From NCBI GenBank assembly GCA_026197095.1, contig JAPHTF010000003.1, forward strand, positions 1-36,957: a DNA stretch of 36,957 bases, given 5' to 3'. Every line of letters begins with the position of its first letter. The first letter of the stretch is position 1. A program made the position numbers and the translations under genes. The notes under the pieces are model-generated. The model saw only the letters and a list, made by a program, of their open reading frames with translations, ran no database searches and was not told the origin of the DNA. This document shows, one piece after another, positions 7,094-14,886 of this stretch. Source of the stretch: Gammaproteobacteria bacterium (lineage in GTDB: Bacteria; Pseudomonadota; Gammaproteobacteria; UBA6429; Thiohalophilaceae).

Positions 7094-8833
7094 ATGATAA
7101 AGAAGATATTAAGTGCAGCAATTTACGCAAGAAAAAGTAACGATGATGATTACAAATGTTCTGATAATAAATCCATTACTCGCCAGATAGAACATGGAAA
7201 GTCTTATGCTACTAAAAAAGGGTGGACTGTTTCAGATGAAAATATATTTACTGATGATGGGATATCTGGAGCTGAATTTAAAAATAGACCCGGTTTAATT
7301 GGACTACGTAAACGGATAAGCGAATATGATGTAATTATAATGTCCGAATTATCACGCTTAGGACGAGATGGAGATAGAACCTCTTTCGAAGTAATTGATT
7401 TTATAGAAAACGGAAAGAGGATATTTTATTACTTAACGGATGAGGAGGAGAAAGCAAATGATGCAACATCAAAGATTATGTTACGTCTTAAGTCGTTTGC
7501 CGCAGAAATTGAACGAGAAAAAGCTAGTCAGCGTGTTACTGATGCATTACATAGAAGAGCAGAAAAAGGATATGTAGCTTCTGGCCCAGCATATGGTTAT
7601 GACATTGTCCCTATTGAAGCAATAAGCTCTAATGGTGAAAAAGTTAAATCTCACTCAGAATATAGAATTAATAAGAAAGAAGAAGAAATTGTAATTGCTA
7701 TTTTCAAAATGTATCGAGATGGTATTGGTTATCACAGTATTTCGAAAACTTTAAATGGTGACTCAAATGAGCGCTTCCTAGATATAAGAAAAAAATATCT
7801 CAATGGGATGATTCCTTCTCCTCCTAAGAGAAAGAATTCAAATGGCTGGTCTCCACTATTAATACGAGAAATGCTAAGACGTGAAAGATATTGTGGGATA
7901 GTACCATATGGTAAAAAAAAGACTTTGTATAAAGGTGGTTCGAAAACTGTTCAGCAACAAGAAAAATACAAAAAATTTTATAATCCGGATTTGAGAATCG
8001 TACCAGAACCACTTTGGGATGATGTCCAAAAGAGAGTAATAGAAACCGCGAAAAAATATAATGAATCAAGAGGAGGAAATTTTCCTTTCTCTAGAACATT
8101 AAAAACAGAGAGGGATTCAAAATACCTACTGACGGGTATTTCAGAATGCTCGCAGTGTTTTAGTTCAATTGTAACTATAGGTGGAACCACGGGAAAAGGT
8201 AAGAATCGTAAACTAGCTTACAAATATGGTTGCAGCGGCAGACATAATAAAGGTGATAATTATTGTTCAAATAACAATAAAGTAAAACAAGAAGTGCTTG
8301 AGAAAGCAGTAATTCAAGCCATAGAGAAACAAATTTTATCAAATATCACTGTTGACTATATTATTAAAAAAGCCGAAAAGATTGTTTCTGAAAACAACAA
8401 GACGCCAGGCTATAAGTTAAATATTGAAAAAGAATTAAAAAAAGTAGAAAAAGAAATTGAGAAGTTAATATTATTAGCTCAAAAAGTTGATAGCTTGGAT
8501 ATACTTGCCTCGAAAATTAAGGACAAACAAACTCAGCAAGAAAATCTTATTGAGGAACAGAGTAAGGTTGTTAGCATTGAAAGCCAAAGAAATTTGGATA
8601 AAAAAGGACTCCGGAAAGAACTACGAAGTCGAATGCATATCTTTTCAGATATGTTCAGAAGAAATAGTCAGTCAGCTAGAAAAGCATTGAAACTATTGTT
8701 AAAGGAAAAAATCATTATTGACCCAGTTGTAGTAAATGGAAAAAAATCACTTACATTTAGAGGGGTTACAACTGTGGGTGCTCTGCTACCCGATGATGAT
8801 AAGGAGAACCATATAGGGTTAAGTTACCCTTAA
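7094..8833 (+). CDS. Large serine recombinase (integrase/resolvase family)
   Basis: This is a site-specific recombinase that would insert or excise the island through a phosphoserine-DNA intermediate. The N-terminal resolvase domain (about 5-155) shows the catalytic S15 in YARKSNDDD and the SELSRLGRD motif with its conserved arginines. A recombinase domain follows (about 165-330). A zinc-ribbon-like segment has C352, C355, C380 and C391, and a long charged coiled coil lies at about 425-505. The length of 579 residues is normal for large serine recombinases. The start has GGAG about 8 bases upstream. The gene is AT-rich compared with the housekeeping genes to its right and ends 5 bp from the stop of pyrK, which is transcribed towards it. 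It is intact and probably active. Confidence 0.93.
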   Translation: MIKKILSAAIYARKSNDDDYKCSDNKSITRQIEHGKSYATKKGWTVSDENIFTDDGISGAEFKNRPGLIGLRKRISEYDVIIMSELSRLGRDGDRTSFEVIDFIENGKRIFYYLTDEEEKANDATSKIMLRLKSFAAEIEREKASQRVTDALHRRAEKGYVASGPAYGYDIVPIEAISSNGEKVKSHSEYRINKKEEEIVIAIFKMYRDGIGYHSISKTLNGDSNERFLDIRKKYLNGMIPSPPKRKNSNGWSPLLIREMLRRERYCGIVPYGKKKTLYKGGSKTVQQQEKYKKFYNPDLRIVPEPLWDDVQKRVIETAKKYNESRGGNFPFSRTLKTERDSKYLLTGISECSQCFSSIVTIGGTTGKGKNRKLAYKYGCSGRHNKGDNYCSNNNKVKQEVLEKAVIQAIEKQILSNITVDYIIKKAEKIVSENNKTPGYKLNIEKELKKVEKEIEKLILLAQKVDSLDILASKIKDKQTQQENLIEEQSKVVSIESQRNLDKKGLRKELRSRMHIFSDMFRRNSQSARKALKLLLKEKIIIDPVVVNGKKSLTFRGVTTVGALLPDDDKENHIGLSYP

Positions 8834-8843
8834 GTAACTTAAG
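8823..8843. other. Overlapping palindromes at island/pyrK junction, candidate attachment site
   Basis: CTTAAGTAACTTAAG (8829-8843) is a 15-bp palindrome apart from its central base, and GTTAC/GTAAC (8823-8827 and 8834-8838) forms a second, overlapping one. Both recombinase and pyrK stop codons fall inside. Large serine integrases often use short imperfect palindromes next to their own gene. No second copy was found in the window; it would lie left of base 1. Confidence 0.35.
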
Positions 8844-9720
8844 AAAAGACACTGTAAGCATCAAACACTGGCCCATCAACACATACACGCTTCATTGCTG
8901 GGCCTTGTTCGGTTTGAACTTCTACGACACAACCGGCACAACCACCCACGGCACAGGCCATAAACTCTTCAAGTGAAACCTGGCAAGGCAAATCAAATTC
9001 TTTAGCAAGTTTTGCTACTGCTTCTAACATGGGATGTGGACCGCAAGAATAAATTTCTACTTCATTACGTTGTTCATCGGTTAACGCATTTAACCAGTGG
9101 CGTGCAAGGTCGGTTACATAACCTTCATAGGTACCGGCATAACCTTGTAAGCTGGCAAGGCGTGATGCAATACCCCAATCATCAAGTAAAGGCATAGAAG
9201 CAATTACGCCATCGGGGATACCCGGCACCATTATTTCAGAGGGTTTAGTGGTGAAGGGGAAAGGCACTTCTGAACCTAATATAACAAGCGGCACATACTC
9301 ACCTTGTTGTTCACTATTGAGTTGTTTGCATGCTTCAGCAATGAATATCATCGGTGGCATACCAACACCACCACCAATTAATAAAGGACGCTTACGCTCG
9401 GGTTTAATTTCAAAAGCTTTACCTATGGGCCCCATGACATTAATTTGTTCACCCACTTTTCGCTCTGCTAATAATGCGGTACCTTCACCGAGTTTTTTAT
9501 ATAAAAAGTCGACCCAGCCTTGTTTCTTGTTAACGCGCATAATTGAGATGGGCCGGCGCATAGGGCGCAGCGGGTGAACTGTGATATGGGCAAAGCTACC
9601 CGGTTTTGCATTAGCGGCTATTTTTGGTGCGTACACACGCATAATGAATTGATCACCATCAAATGCGTTATGCGATAAAATTTCGCAGTCTTCTACAAAA
9701 ATAGTATTTCGATGTTTCAT
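8839..9720 (-). CDS. pyrK: Dihydroorotate dehydrogenase electron-transfer subunit-like flavoprotein (PyrK)
   Basis: This is an FAD and [2Fe-2S] protein of the ferredoxin-reductase family. In class 1B dihydroorotate dehydrogenase, PyrK passes electrons from PyrD to NAD+. The FAD-binding barrel is at about 10-105, with RRPISI near residue 55-60. The NAD-binding fold begins at LLIGGGVGMPP (about 113). The iron-sulfur cysteines are C256, C261, C264 and C280, all present. The 293 residues exceed the ~255 of Firmicute PyrK. It lies downstream of pyrC' in the pyrimidine block, separated by an inverted repeat. No pyrD is present in the window, and most gammaproteobacteria use a class 2 PyrD that needs no PyrK, so the partner is uncertain. 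Confidence 0.82.
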   Translation of the reverse strand: MKHRNTIFVEDCEILSHNAFDGDQFIMRVYAPKIAANAKPGSFAHITVHPLRPMRRPISIMRVNKKQGWVDFLYKKLGEGTALLAERKVGEQINVMGPIGKAFEIKPERKRPLLIGGGVGMPPMIFIAEACKQLNSEQQGEYVPLVILGSEVPFPFTTKPSEIMVPGIPDGVIASMPLLDDWGIASRLASLQGYAGTYEGYVTDLARHWLNALTDEQRNEVEIYSCGPHPMLEAVAKLAKEFDLPCQVSLEEFMACAVGGCAGCVVEVQTEQGPAMKRVCVDGPVFDAYSVFS

Positions 9721-9755
9721 AAATAGTTACTTATTTTTAAATTGAAAATCATTCA

Positions 9756-9815
9756 CCACAGAGGACACGGAGTTTTAAACGTTTCTTTTCTCTGTGTACT
9801 CCGTGTCCTCGGTGG
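9756..9815. repeat. Intergenic inverted repeat between pyrC' and pyrK
   Basis: Arms at 9756-9772 and 9799-9815 match at 16 of 17 positions (core GAGGACACGGAG) around a 26-base loop. On the minus strand it forms a strong hairpin just after the pyrC' stop and before pyrK. It lacks a T-run directly after the stem. It resembles dispersed intergenic palindromes and could stabilise or attenuate the transcript. Confidence 0.75.
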
Positions 9816-9834
9816 TTAAATTCTTTTTTCTTTA

Positions 9835-11106
9835 TTAAGTGCTAAAAACAATTTTACCATTTAACAGGGTGTGGGTAACTTTGCCCTTTAATTCCCAACC
9901 TTCAAATGGTGTATTGCGTCCGGCACTTAACATATTTTCTGATTTCATTATCCAGTTTGTTTCTGGATTATAAATACAGATATCGGCTTTTTCGCCAACT
10001 GAAAGCGTGCCAGCATCAATACCGAGGATTTTTGCAGGCTGCCAGGTAAGGCGGTTAATCACATCACTAAGGGAGAGATCTTCCGTTAAGCGCAGCGCGA
10101 GCGGTAATAATGTTTCTAAGGTACTGATACCCGCTTCTGTTTCAGCAAAAGGAGCCAGTTTTGCATCAGTGTCATGCGGTTCATGGTCTGAGCAAATGGC
10201 ATTAAGGTTTCCTGTTGCCAGTGCAGCAACCAGGGCTTCGCGATCACGTTGGGTACGAAACGGAGGTCGTACATGGCAGTTGCTATCAAAAAAGCCAATA
10301 TCCATTTCTGTTAAATGTAAATGATGTGCCGTGACATCGGCGGTAACAGGAAAGCCATCATATTGCGCACGGGCAATCATTTGTACCGCACGGGCACTGG
10401 AGACATGACAAAAATGTGCATGGACACCGGTTTGTTCTATGAGTAATAAATCTCTTGCGATAGCATTAGTTTCTGCCGTTTCAGGTATGCCGGGTAACCC
10501 CAAACGTGTACTTATGACACCTTCATGGGCACAGCCTTTTCCTGCCAGACCTTCATCTTCTGCATGTAAAAATACAGTTAAGCCACAGCTCGCAGCATAT
10601 TCCATTGCCCGACGCATAATTAAATTATTTGAGACAGGTTTAAGCGCGTTACTGACTCCAACGCAGTTGCCATATTTCTTTAATAGTGCCATTTCACTTA
10701 ACTGTTCGCCGTTTAGCCCGGCAGTTAATGCACCGAGTGTAACGACTTTTGCGAAACCGGCTTCACTCGCGCGTTGCTGTATTAACTCAACAACAGAAGT
10801 GCTATCAAGAACAGGAGTGGTGTCAGGTGGAATGCATAATGTAGTGATGCCACTGGCGGCAGCTGCGCGCGTTTCAGATGCGATGGTGCCCTTATTTTCC
10901 AGACCGGGTTCCCTTAGACGGGCGCGTAAATCGACAATGCCTGGAATGACATGGCAACCACTGGCATCAATCGTCTTATCAATTGTAAAACCATCGGGTT
11001 GTTTACCTACAGCAGCAATGCGACCTTCTGAAATATAAATATCATGTTTTGCTTCGATATTATTGGCCGGGTCAATAATGAAACCATGGCTTATTTTAAT
11101 GCGCAT
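9835..11106 (-). CDS. pyrC': Non-catalytic dihydroorotase-like protein PyrC' (PyrX), ATCase partner
   Basis: This 423-residue protein has the amidohydrolase fold of Type I dihydroorotases, but the first metal-binding motif is missing. Where active enzymes have HxH before the REPG/RDPG signature, this one has R61-A62-R63 (VDLRARLREPG). Later motifs remain: FLHAED, HFCHVSS, and SDHEPH with its aspartate. This combination is known from the pseudomonad PyrC', which has no dihydroorotase activity but is needed for assembly of active aspartate transcarbamoylase. It starts within the pyrB stop (TAATG, one-base overlap), so the two are translationally coupled, consistent with a fixed complex. A true PyrC should exist elsewhere in the genome. 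Loss of activity is inferred from the missing residues. Confidence 0.9.
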   Translation of the reverse strand: MRIKISHGFIIDPANNIEAKHDIYISEGRIAAVGKQPDGFTIDKTIDASGCHVIPGIVDLRARLREPGLENKGTIASETRAAAASGITTLCIPPDTTPVLDSTSVVELIQQRASEAGFAKVVTLGALTAGLNGEQLSEMALLKKYGNCVGVSNALKPVSNNLIMRRAMEYAASCGLTVFLHAEDEGLAGKGCAHEGVISTRLGLPGIPETAETNAIARDLLLIEQTGVHAHFCHVSSARAVQMIARAQYDGFPVTADVTAHHLHLTEMDIGFFDSNCHVRPPFRTQRDREALVAALATGNLNAICSDHEPHDTDAKLAPFAETEAGISTLETLLPLALRLTEDLSLSDVINRLTWQPAKILGIDAGTLSVGEKADICIYNPETNWIMKSENMLSAGRNTPFEGWELKGKVTHTLLNGKIVFST

Positions 11107-12092
11107 TAGCTTTGGCTCCGTTCTTGATCAACCAGCGAAGAGCGACCCAATGCCATTGACATGACAGCCATACGTACGGATATACCGTGTGTAACTTGCT
11201 CGAGAATGACAGATTGCGATCCATCAGCAACACTCGATTCAATTTCAACACCACGATTTATCGGTCCGGGATGCATCACTATGGCATCTGCTTTAGCTAA
11301 TTTCAGTTTTTCTTCGGTTAAGCCAAACATATGAAAGTATTCATGTTCGCTAGGTAGTAATGCACCCGCCATTCGCTCACGTTGCAGGCGAAGCATGATG
11401 ACAACATCAACATTTTGTAAACCTTGATGCATATCATGATAAACATGAACACCCAGATGGGCGGCTTCATTTGGAATAATCGTTTGTGGGCCGATGACTC
11501 TTATTTCAGGAACACCAAGCGTGTTTAAAGCATGGATTTGCGAACGCGCAACTCGTGAGTGCATGATGTCACCGATAATGGCAACGGTGAGTTTTGTGAA
11601 GTCTTGTTTGTGACGACGAATCGTAAACATATCCAGCATGGCTTGAGTCGGATGAGCATGACTGCCATCACCGGCGTTAATCACGCTGATGTGCGGGGCG
11701 ACGTGTTGAGCAATAAAATGTGCCGCACCACTGCTGTGATGTCGCACTACAAACATATCAACTTGCATTGCCTCGAGGTTATGCAACATGTCTAACAGGC
11801 TTTCACCTTTACTCGTGGCAGAGGTATTAATATTGATATTTAAGACATCTGCCGACAAACGTTTTGCCGCGAGTTCAAACGTTGTACGTGTTCGCGTGCT
11901 GGCTTCAAAAAATAAATTAGCAATGGTTTTACCACGTAATAAAGGAACCTTCTTCACTTGTTGATTACCGACCGAGGAGAAGTTTTCTGCATTGTCTAAA
12001 ATATCCAGCAGCATTTGTTTTTTAAGACCTTCGATGGTCAGAAAATGCCGTAACTTGCCATCGTGATCCAACTGAATATCGTGCTGTTTCAT
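11106..12092 (-). CDS. pyrB: Aspartate carbamoyltransferase catalytic subunit PyrB
   Basis: This enzyme joins carbamoyl phosphate and aspartate to N-carbamoylaspartate, the committed step of pyrimidine synthesis. The carbamoyl-phosphate-binding motif [13 protein letters not shown] is at about 61-73. [10 protein letters not shown] (about 145-155) and the C-terminal [10 protein letters not shown] (about 275) bind substrate. The length of 328 residues fits the Pseudomonas-type enzyme, which forms a dodecamer with PyrC' and lacks a PyrI regulatory chain; none is present here. The start overlaps the pyrR stop as ATGA and has a strong AGGAGG about 5 bases upstream. It is the middle of a coupled pyrR-pyrB-pyrC' unit. 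Confidence 0.97.
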   Translation of the reverse strand: MKQHDIQLDHDGKLRHFLTIEGLKKQMLLDILDNAENFSSVGNQQVKKVPLLRGKTIANLFFEASTRTRTTFELAAKRLSADVLNININTSATSKGESLLDMLHNLEAMQVDMFVVRHHSSGAAHFIAQHVAPHISVINAGDGSHAHPTQAMLDMFTIRRHKQDFTKLTVAIIGDIMHSRVARSQIHALNTLGVPEIRVIGPQTIIPNEAAHLGVHVYHDMHQGLQNVDVVIMLRLQRERMAGALLPSEHEYFHMFGLTEEKLKLAKADAIVMHPGPINRGVEIESSVADGSQSVILEQVTHGISVRMAVMSMALGRSSLVDQERSQS

Positions 12093-12622
12093 TTGCCCTC
12101 CTCAATTGAGAGGGTTAATAAGTGGTGATTATCTTCATTACGGTTAAGCTTAATATGTTGATTTTGTTTTAACTCAATACTTGTCGCGGCAACGTCTGCT
12201 GAGATAGGTAATTCTCTGCAGTCACGTTCAACCAGTACAGCAAGGATGACAGAAGCAGGTCGGCCATAATCAAAAATTTCATTTAATGCTGCACGAATGG
12301 TACGACCGGTATGAAGCACATCGTCAACCAAAACAATATGCTGGTCATTGACATCAAAGGGTAGATTAGATGGCTCAACTTGTGGGTGCATACCAATGCG
12401 AGTGAAATCATCACGATAAAAGGAGATGTTCAAGGTACCCAGAGGTTGTTGAATATTTAATTTATGATGTAATTCTTTAGCAATCCAGGCACCGCCAGAA
12501 TGAATACCAATCATTAATGGATTTTCAATGTTGCGGCTCTGTAATAGATTACGTAAATCGCTGGATAATTTATCCAGAAGGGCGGGAGTATTGAGGTCTT
12601 CTGTTTCCGGACGCTCTGTCAT
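12089..12622 (-). CDS. pyrR: Pyrimidine regulator / uracil phosphoribosyltransferase PyrR
   Basis: This is a Type I phosphoribosyltransferase-fold protein of 177 residues. The PRPP-binding loop [15 protein letters not shown] is at about 98-112, and the flexible-loop region [13 protein letters not shown] is at about 63-76. In Firmicutes PyrR binds pyr mRNA; in gammaproteobacteria it is commonly kept beside pyrB, and its regulatory role is less clear. I see no PyrR-type RNA leader upstream of it. It overlaps pyrB by four bases (ATGA), so expression is coupled. It lies 47 bases after ruvX. Confidence 0.93.
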   Translation of the reverse strand: MTERPETEDLNTPALLDKLSSDLRNLLQSRNIENPLMIGIHSGGAWIAKELHHKLNIQQPLGTLNISFYRDDFTRIGMHPQVEPSNLPFDVNDQHIVLVDDVLHTGRTIRAALNEIFDYGRPASVILAVLVERDCRELPISADVAATSIELKQNQHIKLNRNEDNHHLLTLSIEEGK

Positions 12623-12669
12623 TATTCGTTTATATCCGCTTGTTATAAAATAGCTGCTTCATCATCTGA

Positions 12670-13140
12670 CTATATGTGCTGTGACATCCAGCTTTGCAGG
12701 ATGAGCTGAGCCGATATCATATCAATTTGTGCCTTATCTGGGAACATAGAATCACGAAATTGAGAAGCATGAAATACTGAACCTGATTTTGAATGTGTTT
12801 GTTCATTTAATATCGATTCTGCTTCATCTGAGCTTAACCGCTCATCCATTAAAGCAATGGGTATGTTGTATCGTCCATTTAGCTGGTTTGCAAAGCGCCT
12901 TGCAGTCCGGGTCATTTCTTGTTCTGTTCCATCCATATGTAATGGCAAGCCAACAACTAACAGGTCCGGTTGCCATTCAGAAATGATTTTTGAAATACTA
13001 TCCCAGTCAGGTTTATGTTTAATGGCATTTACGGTGATTAATGGCCTTGCGGTACCCGTTACTTCCTGAGCTATTGCAATACCAATTCGTTTAGTACCAA
13101 AATCAAACCCTAATAATGTACGTTGTCCTTTTTTGCTCAC
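12670..13140 (-). CDS. ruvX: RuvX/YqgF family RNase H-fold nuclease
   Basis: This 156-residue protein has the RNase H-like YqgF fold. LLGFDFGTKRIGIAIA (about 8-23) carries the first acidic residue, LLVVGLPLHMDGTEQ lies at about 60-74, and LMDERLSSDEAE (about 98-109) holds further acidic catalytic residues. Members are proposed to act as Holliday-junction resolvases or, in E. coli, in 5' processing of pre-16S rRNA. It is slightly longer than E. coli YqgF because of an insertion near 110-130. It lies between yqgE (11 bases away) and pyrR, an order conserved in many gammaproteobacteria. Confidence 0.94.
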   Translation of the reverse strand: MSKKGQRTLLGFDFGTKRIGIAIAQEVTGTARPLITVNAIKHKPDWDSISKIISEWQPDLLVVGLPLHMDGTEQEMTRTARRFANQLNGRYNIPIALMDERLSSDEAESILNEQTHSKSGSVFHASQFRDSMFPDKAQIDMISAQLILQSWMSQHI

Positions 13141-13151
13141 GCTTTACTACC

Positions 13152-13730
13152 TTAACTATGACCAATCTCTGTTGAAAGTTGTTGTAAGTTAATTCCAAGT
13201 AAAGCGGCCGCGGCATTCCAGCGTTGTATTACCGGTGTGGAAAATAAAATATCTTTACTGGCAGGGACATTTAGCCAGACATTTTCTGCGATCTCATCTT
13301 CAATTTGATCTTCACTCCAGCCGGCATAACCCAGGGTAATGATGAAGTGTTCGGGTGGCGTATTGTCAGAATCATAACCATCAGCAATGGCCTGAATAAT
13401 ATCCTGGGACATGGTCAAACCGATATCTTTTGTCACGGCGAGTGTGCTTTCCCATTCACCTATAGGTGTATGTAATATAAAGCCTCTTTCTACTTCAACA
13501 GGGCCGCCATGATAAATAGGTACATCAGCTACATCTGTATCTGTAATTTCAATGTCAAGCTGGTCGCAGAGATCAGAAAAAGTGAGATCAGTTAAGCGAT
13601 TGATCACAATGCCCATTGCACCTTCATCATTGTGCTCACATATATAACTTACACTCTGCTGAAAATTGGGATCATTCAGGCTGGGCATGGCAATCAGAAA
13701 TTGATTATTGAGGGATAATCTATCAGACAT
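13152..13730 (-). CDS. yqgE: YqgE/AlgH family protein
   Basis: This 192-residue cytoplasmic protein belongs to the YqgE/AlgH (DUF179) family. The typical start LNNQFLIAMPSLNDPNFQQS is at about 6-25, followed by GAMGIVINRL (about 37-46), YHGGPVE (about 73-79) and a late ITLGYAGWS (about 130). The biochemical function is not established; the Pseudomonas relative AlgH was linked to alginate control. It is clustered with ruvX downstream, as in many relatives, and a MITE-like palindrome separates it from the tonB-like gene upstream. Confidence 0.94.
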   Translation of the reverse strand: MSDRLSLNNQFLIAMPSLNDPNFQQSVSYICEHNDEGAMGIVINRLTDLTFSDLCDQLDIEITDTDVADVPIYHGGPVEVERGFILHTPIGEWESTLAVTKDIGLTMSQDIIQAIADGYDSDNTPPEHFIITLGYAGWSEDQIEDEIAENVWLNVPASKDILFSTPVIQRWNAAAALLGINLQQLSTEIGHS

Positions 13731-13805
13731 AATTCGTTTGCTTTAATTGGGTCATGATGCTTAAAGTATTGATGAGACTTGTGGTTATATCAAGCGACAT
13801 TTTAA

Positions 13806-13900
13806 TGTCATTGCGAGCAAAGCGCGGCAATCTCTTGATAATTTCATTTATTTTGGAGATTGCTTCGTCGCCATAAAGAACATGGCTCCTCGCAATGACA
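13806..13900. repeat. 95-bp MITE-like palindromic repeat
   Basis: Perfect 12-bp terminal inverted repeats, TGTCATTGCGAG (13806-13817) and its complement (13889-13900), enclose a second inverted pair GCAATCTC/GAGATTGC (13827-13834, 13856-13863). The element lies 9 bp beyond the tonB stop and is noncoding. This layout and the end sequence match a type of small dispersed intergenic repeat found in several bacterial lineages. The RNA would fold into one long hairpin. Confidence 0.85.
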
Positions 13901-13909
13901 GCGTGTTTA

Positions 13910-14815
13910 TTATTGGTTAGATGTTTGTAAACGGCTGCCATGCTGGAAACGCCAAAGGCGTGGAATATGTAAGACATCGGTGTCTTTAAGAATATCTTTG
14001 GTTAAAGGTGGATAGGGAGCGGCCAAATTGACAATACGTAACGCAGCTTGATCAAGTTCGCGATAACCTGATGAGCGCGTGATGCGGGCAGAATGAATAG
14101 TGCCATCCGGGTTAATGGCAACATCGAGTAATAAGCTGCCAGTAAGATTTTTTCTTGTTACCAGCGCCGGGTAATTGAGGTTGCCATATTTTTCTACTTG
14201 AGCCCGCCATGCATCCATATAACTGGCAAACCGGTATTGTTTTGCATTCGCACCATGTACCCAGTTGTGCTTTGGTGTTTGCTGGTAGGCTTCTTTTAGT
14301 TCGTTAATTTCTGCGCTCAATTTAGCTATTTGCTGGCTGCGTTCAAAAAGCTGGGCAGCGGTTAAATTTTTGGTTGTAACTGGTGATTCTTCTTTTAGTT
14401 TTTGACTACTTACCTGCTGCTCTGATTGATCAACGCTCATGATTTCGGTTTGTTTTTGTGCTTCTTTAATATGCGGTGGCGTCATGGCACGACGACTATT
14501 AGGTGCGAATCCTTTTTCAGGAATAGGTAGAGGATTAGAGAATGGGCTGCTGGGACGACTTTTATCTTGCTGTTTACCACCACCGAGTTGATTTGCCTGG
14601 GCGAGGTAATCTGCTTCATCAGGCTCATCAAGTGAACGTTGATGTACTAACGTCACTTCCATGGTTGTGATGACATCATTGTTACTGTCCATTAAATCAA
14701 AACTAATACCTAATATTAAGATGGCATGTATGGCTAAAGCAAAAAACAGGGTCATGCTCATACGGTCACTTTGAGTAACTGTGGCAGGGTTAATTGTCTG
14801 GCTATTCATGTTCAT
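13910..14815 (-). CDS. TonB-family energy transducer (TonB3-like)
   Basis: This is a 301-residue envelope protein. One N-terminal membrane anchor is visible at about 22-42 (LFFALAIHAILILGI), followed by a long polar, Pro-, Ser- and Gln-rich periplasmic linker with a coiled-coil patch (about 155-185) and a C-terminal TonB domain (about 205-290, with LLLDVAINPDGTI and SSGYRELDQAAL). TonB proteins couple the proton-motive force through ExbBD to outer-membrane transporters; no exbBD is nearby. In P. aeruginosa the gene in this position is tonB3, needed for twitching motility, and here too the Chp pilus system follows. A TATAAT-like -10 lies at 14868-14873 upstream. The start has no clear ribosome site, and a second ATG lies two codons in. 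Confidence 0.85.
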   Translation of the reverse strand: MNMNSQTINPATVTQSDRMSMTLFFALAIHAILILGISFDLMDSNNDVITTMEVTLVHQRSLDEPDEADYLAQANQLGGGKQQDKSRPSSPFSNPLPIPEKGFAPNSRRAMTPPHIKEAQKQTEIMSVDQSEQQVSSQKLKEESPVTTKNLTAAQLFERSQQIAKLSAEINELKEAYQQTPKHNWVHGANAKQYRFASYMDAWRAQVEKYGNLNYPALVTRKNLTGSLLLDVAINPDGTIHSARITRSSGYRELDQAALRIVNLAAPYPPLTKDILKDTDVLHIPRLWRFQHGSRLQTSNQ

Positions 14816-14886
14816 AGATTAAATTTTTATTAGCGTACTTAATTTTAATTTCAATTTTATCGTTTTTATTATACTGCGGGTATTTA

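Noticed and set aside
10439-11038. Long plus-strand open frame (199 codons) opposite pyrC'
   Set aside because: Antisense shadow of a gene with clear dihydroorotase-family motifs; no upstream ribosome site or recognisable product.
13723-13977. Open frame of 84 codons on the minus strand overlapping the end of the tonB-like gene
   Set aside because: Most of it is a translation of the 95-bp palindromic repeat, and its start lies inside the tonB frame; no ribosome site.
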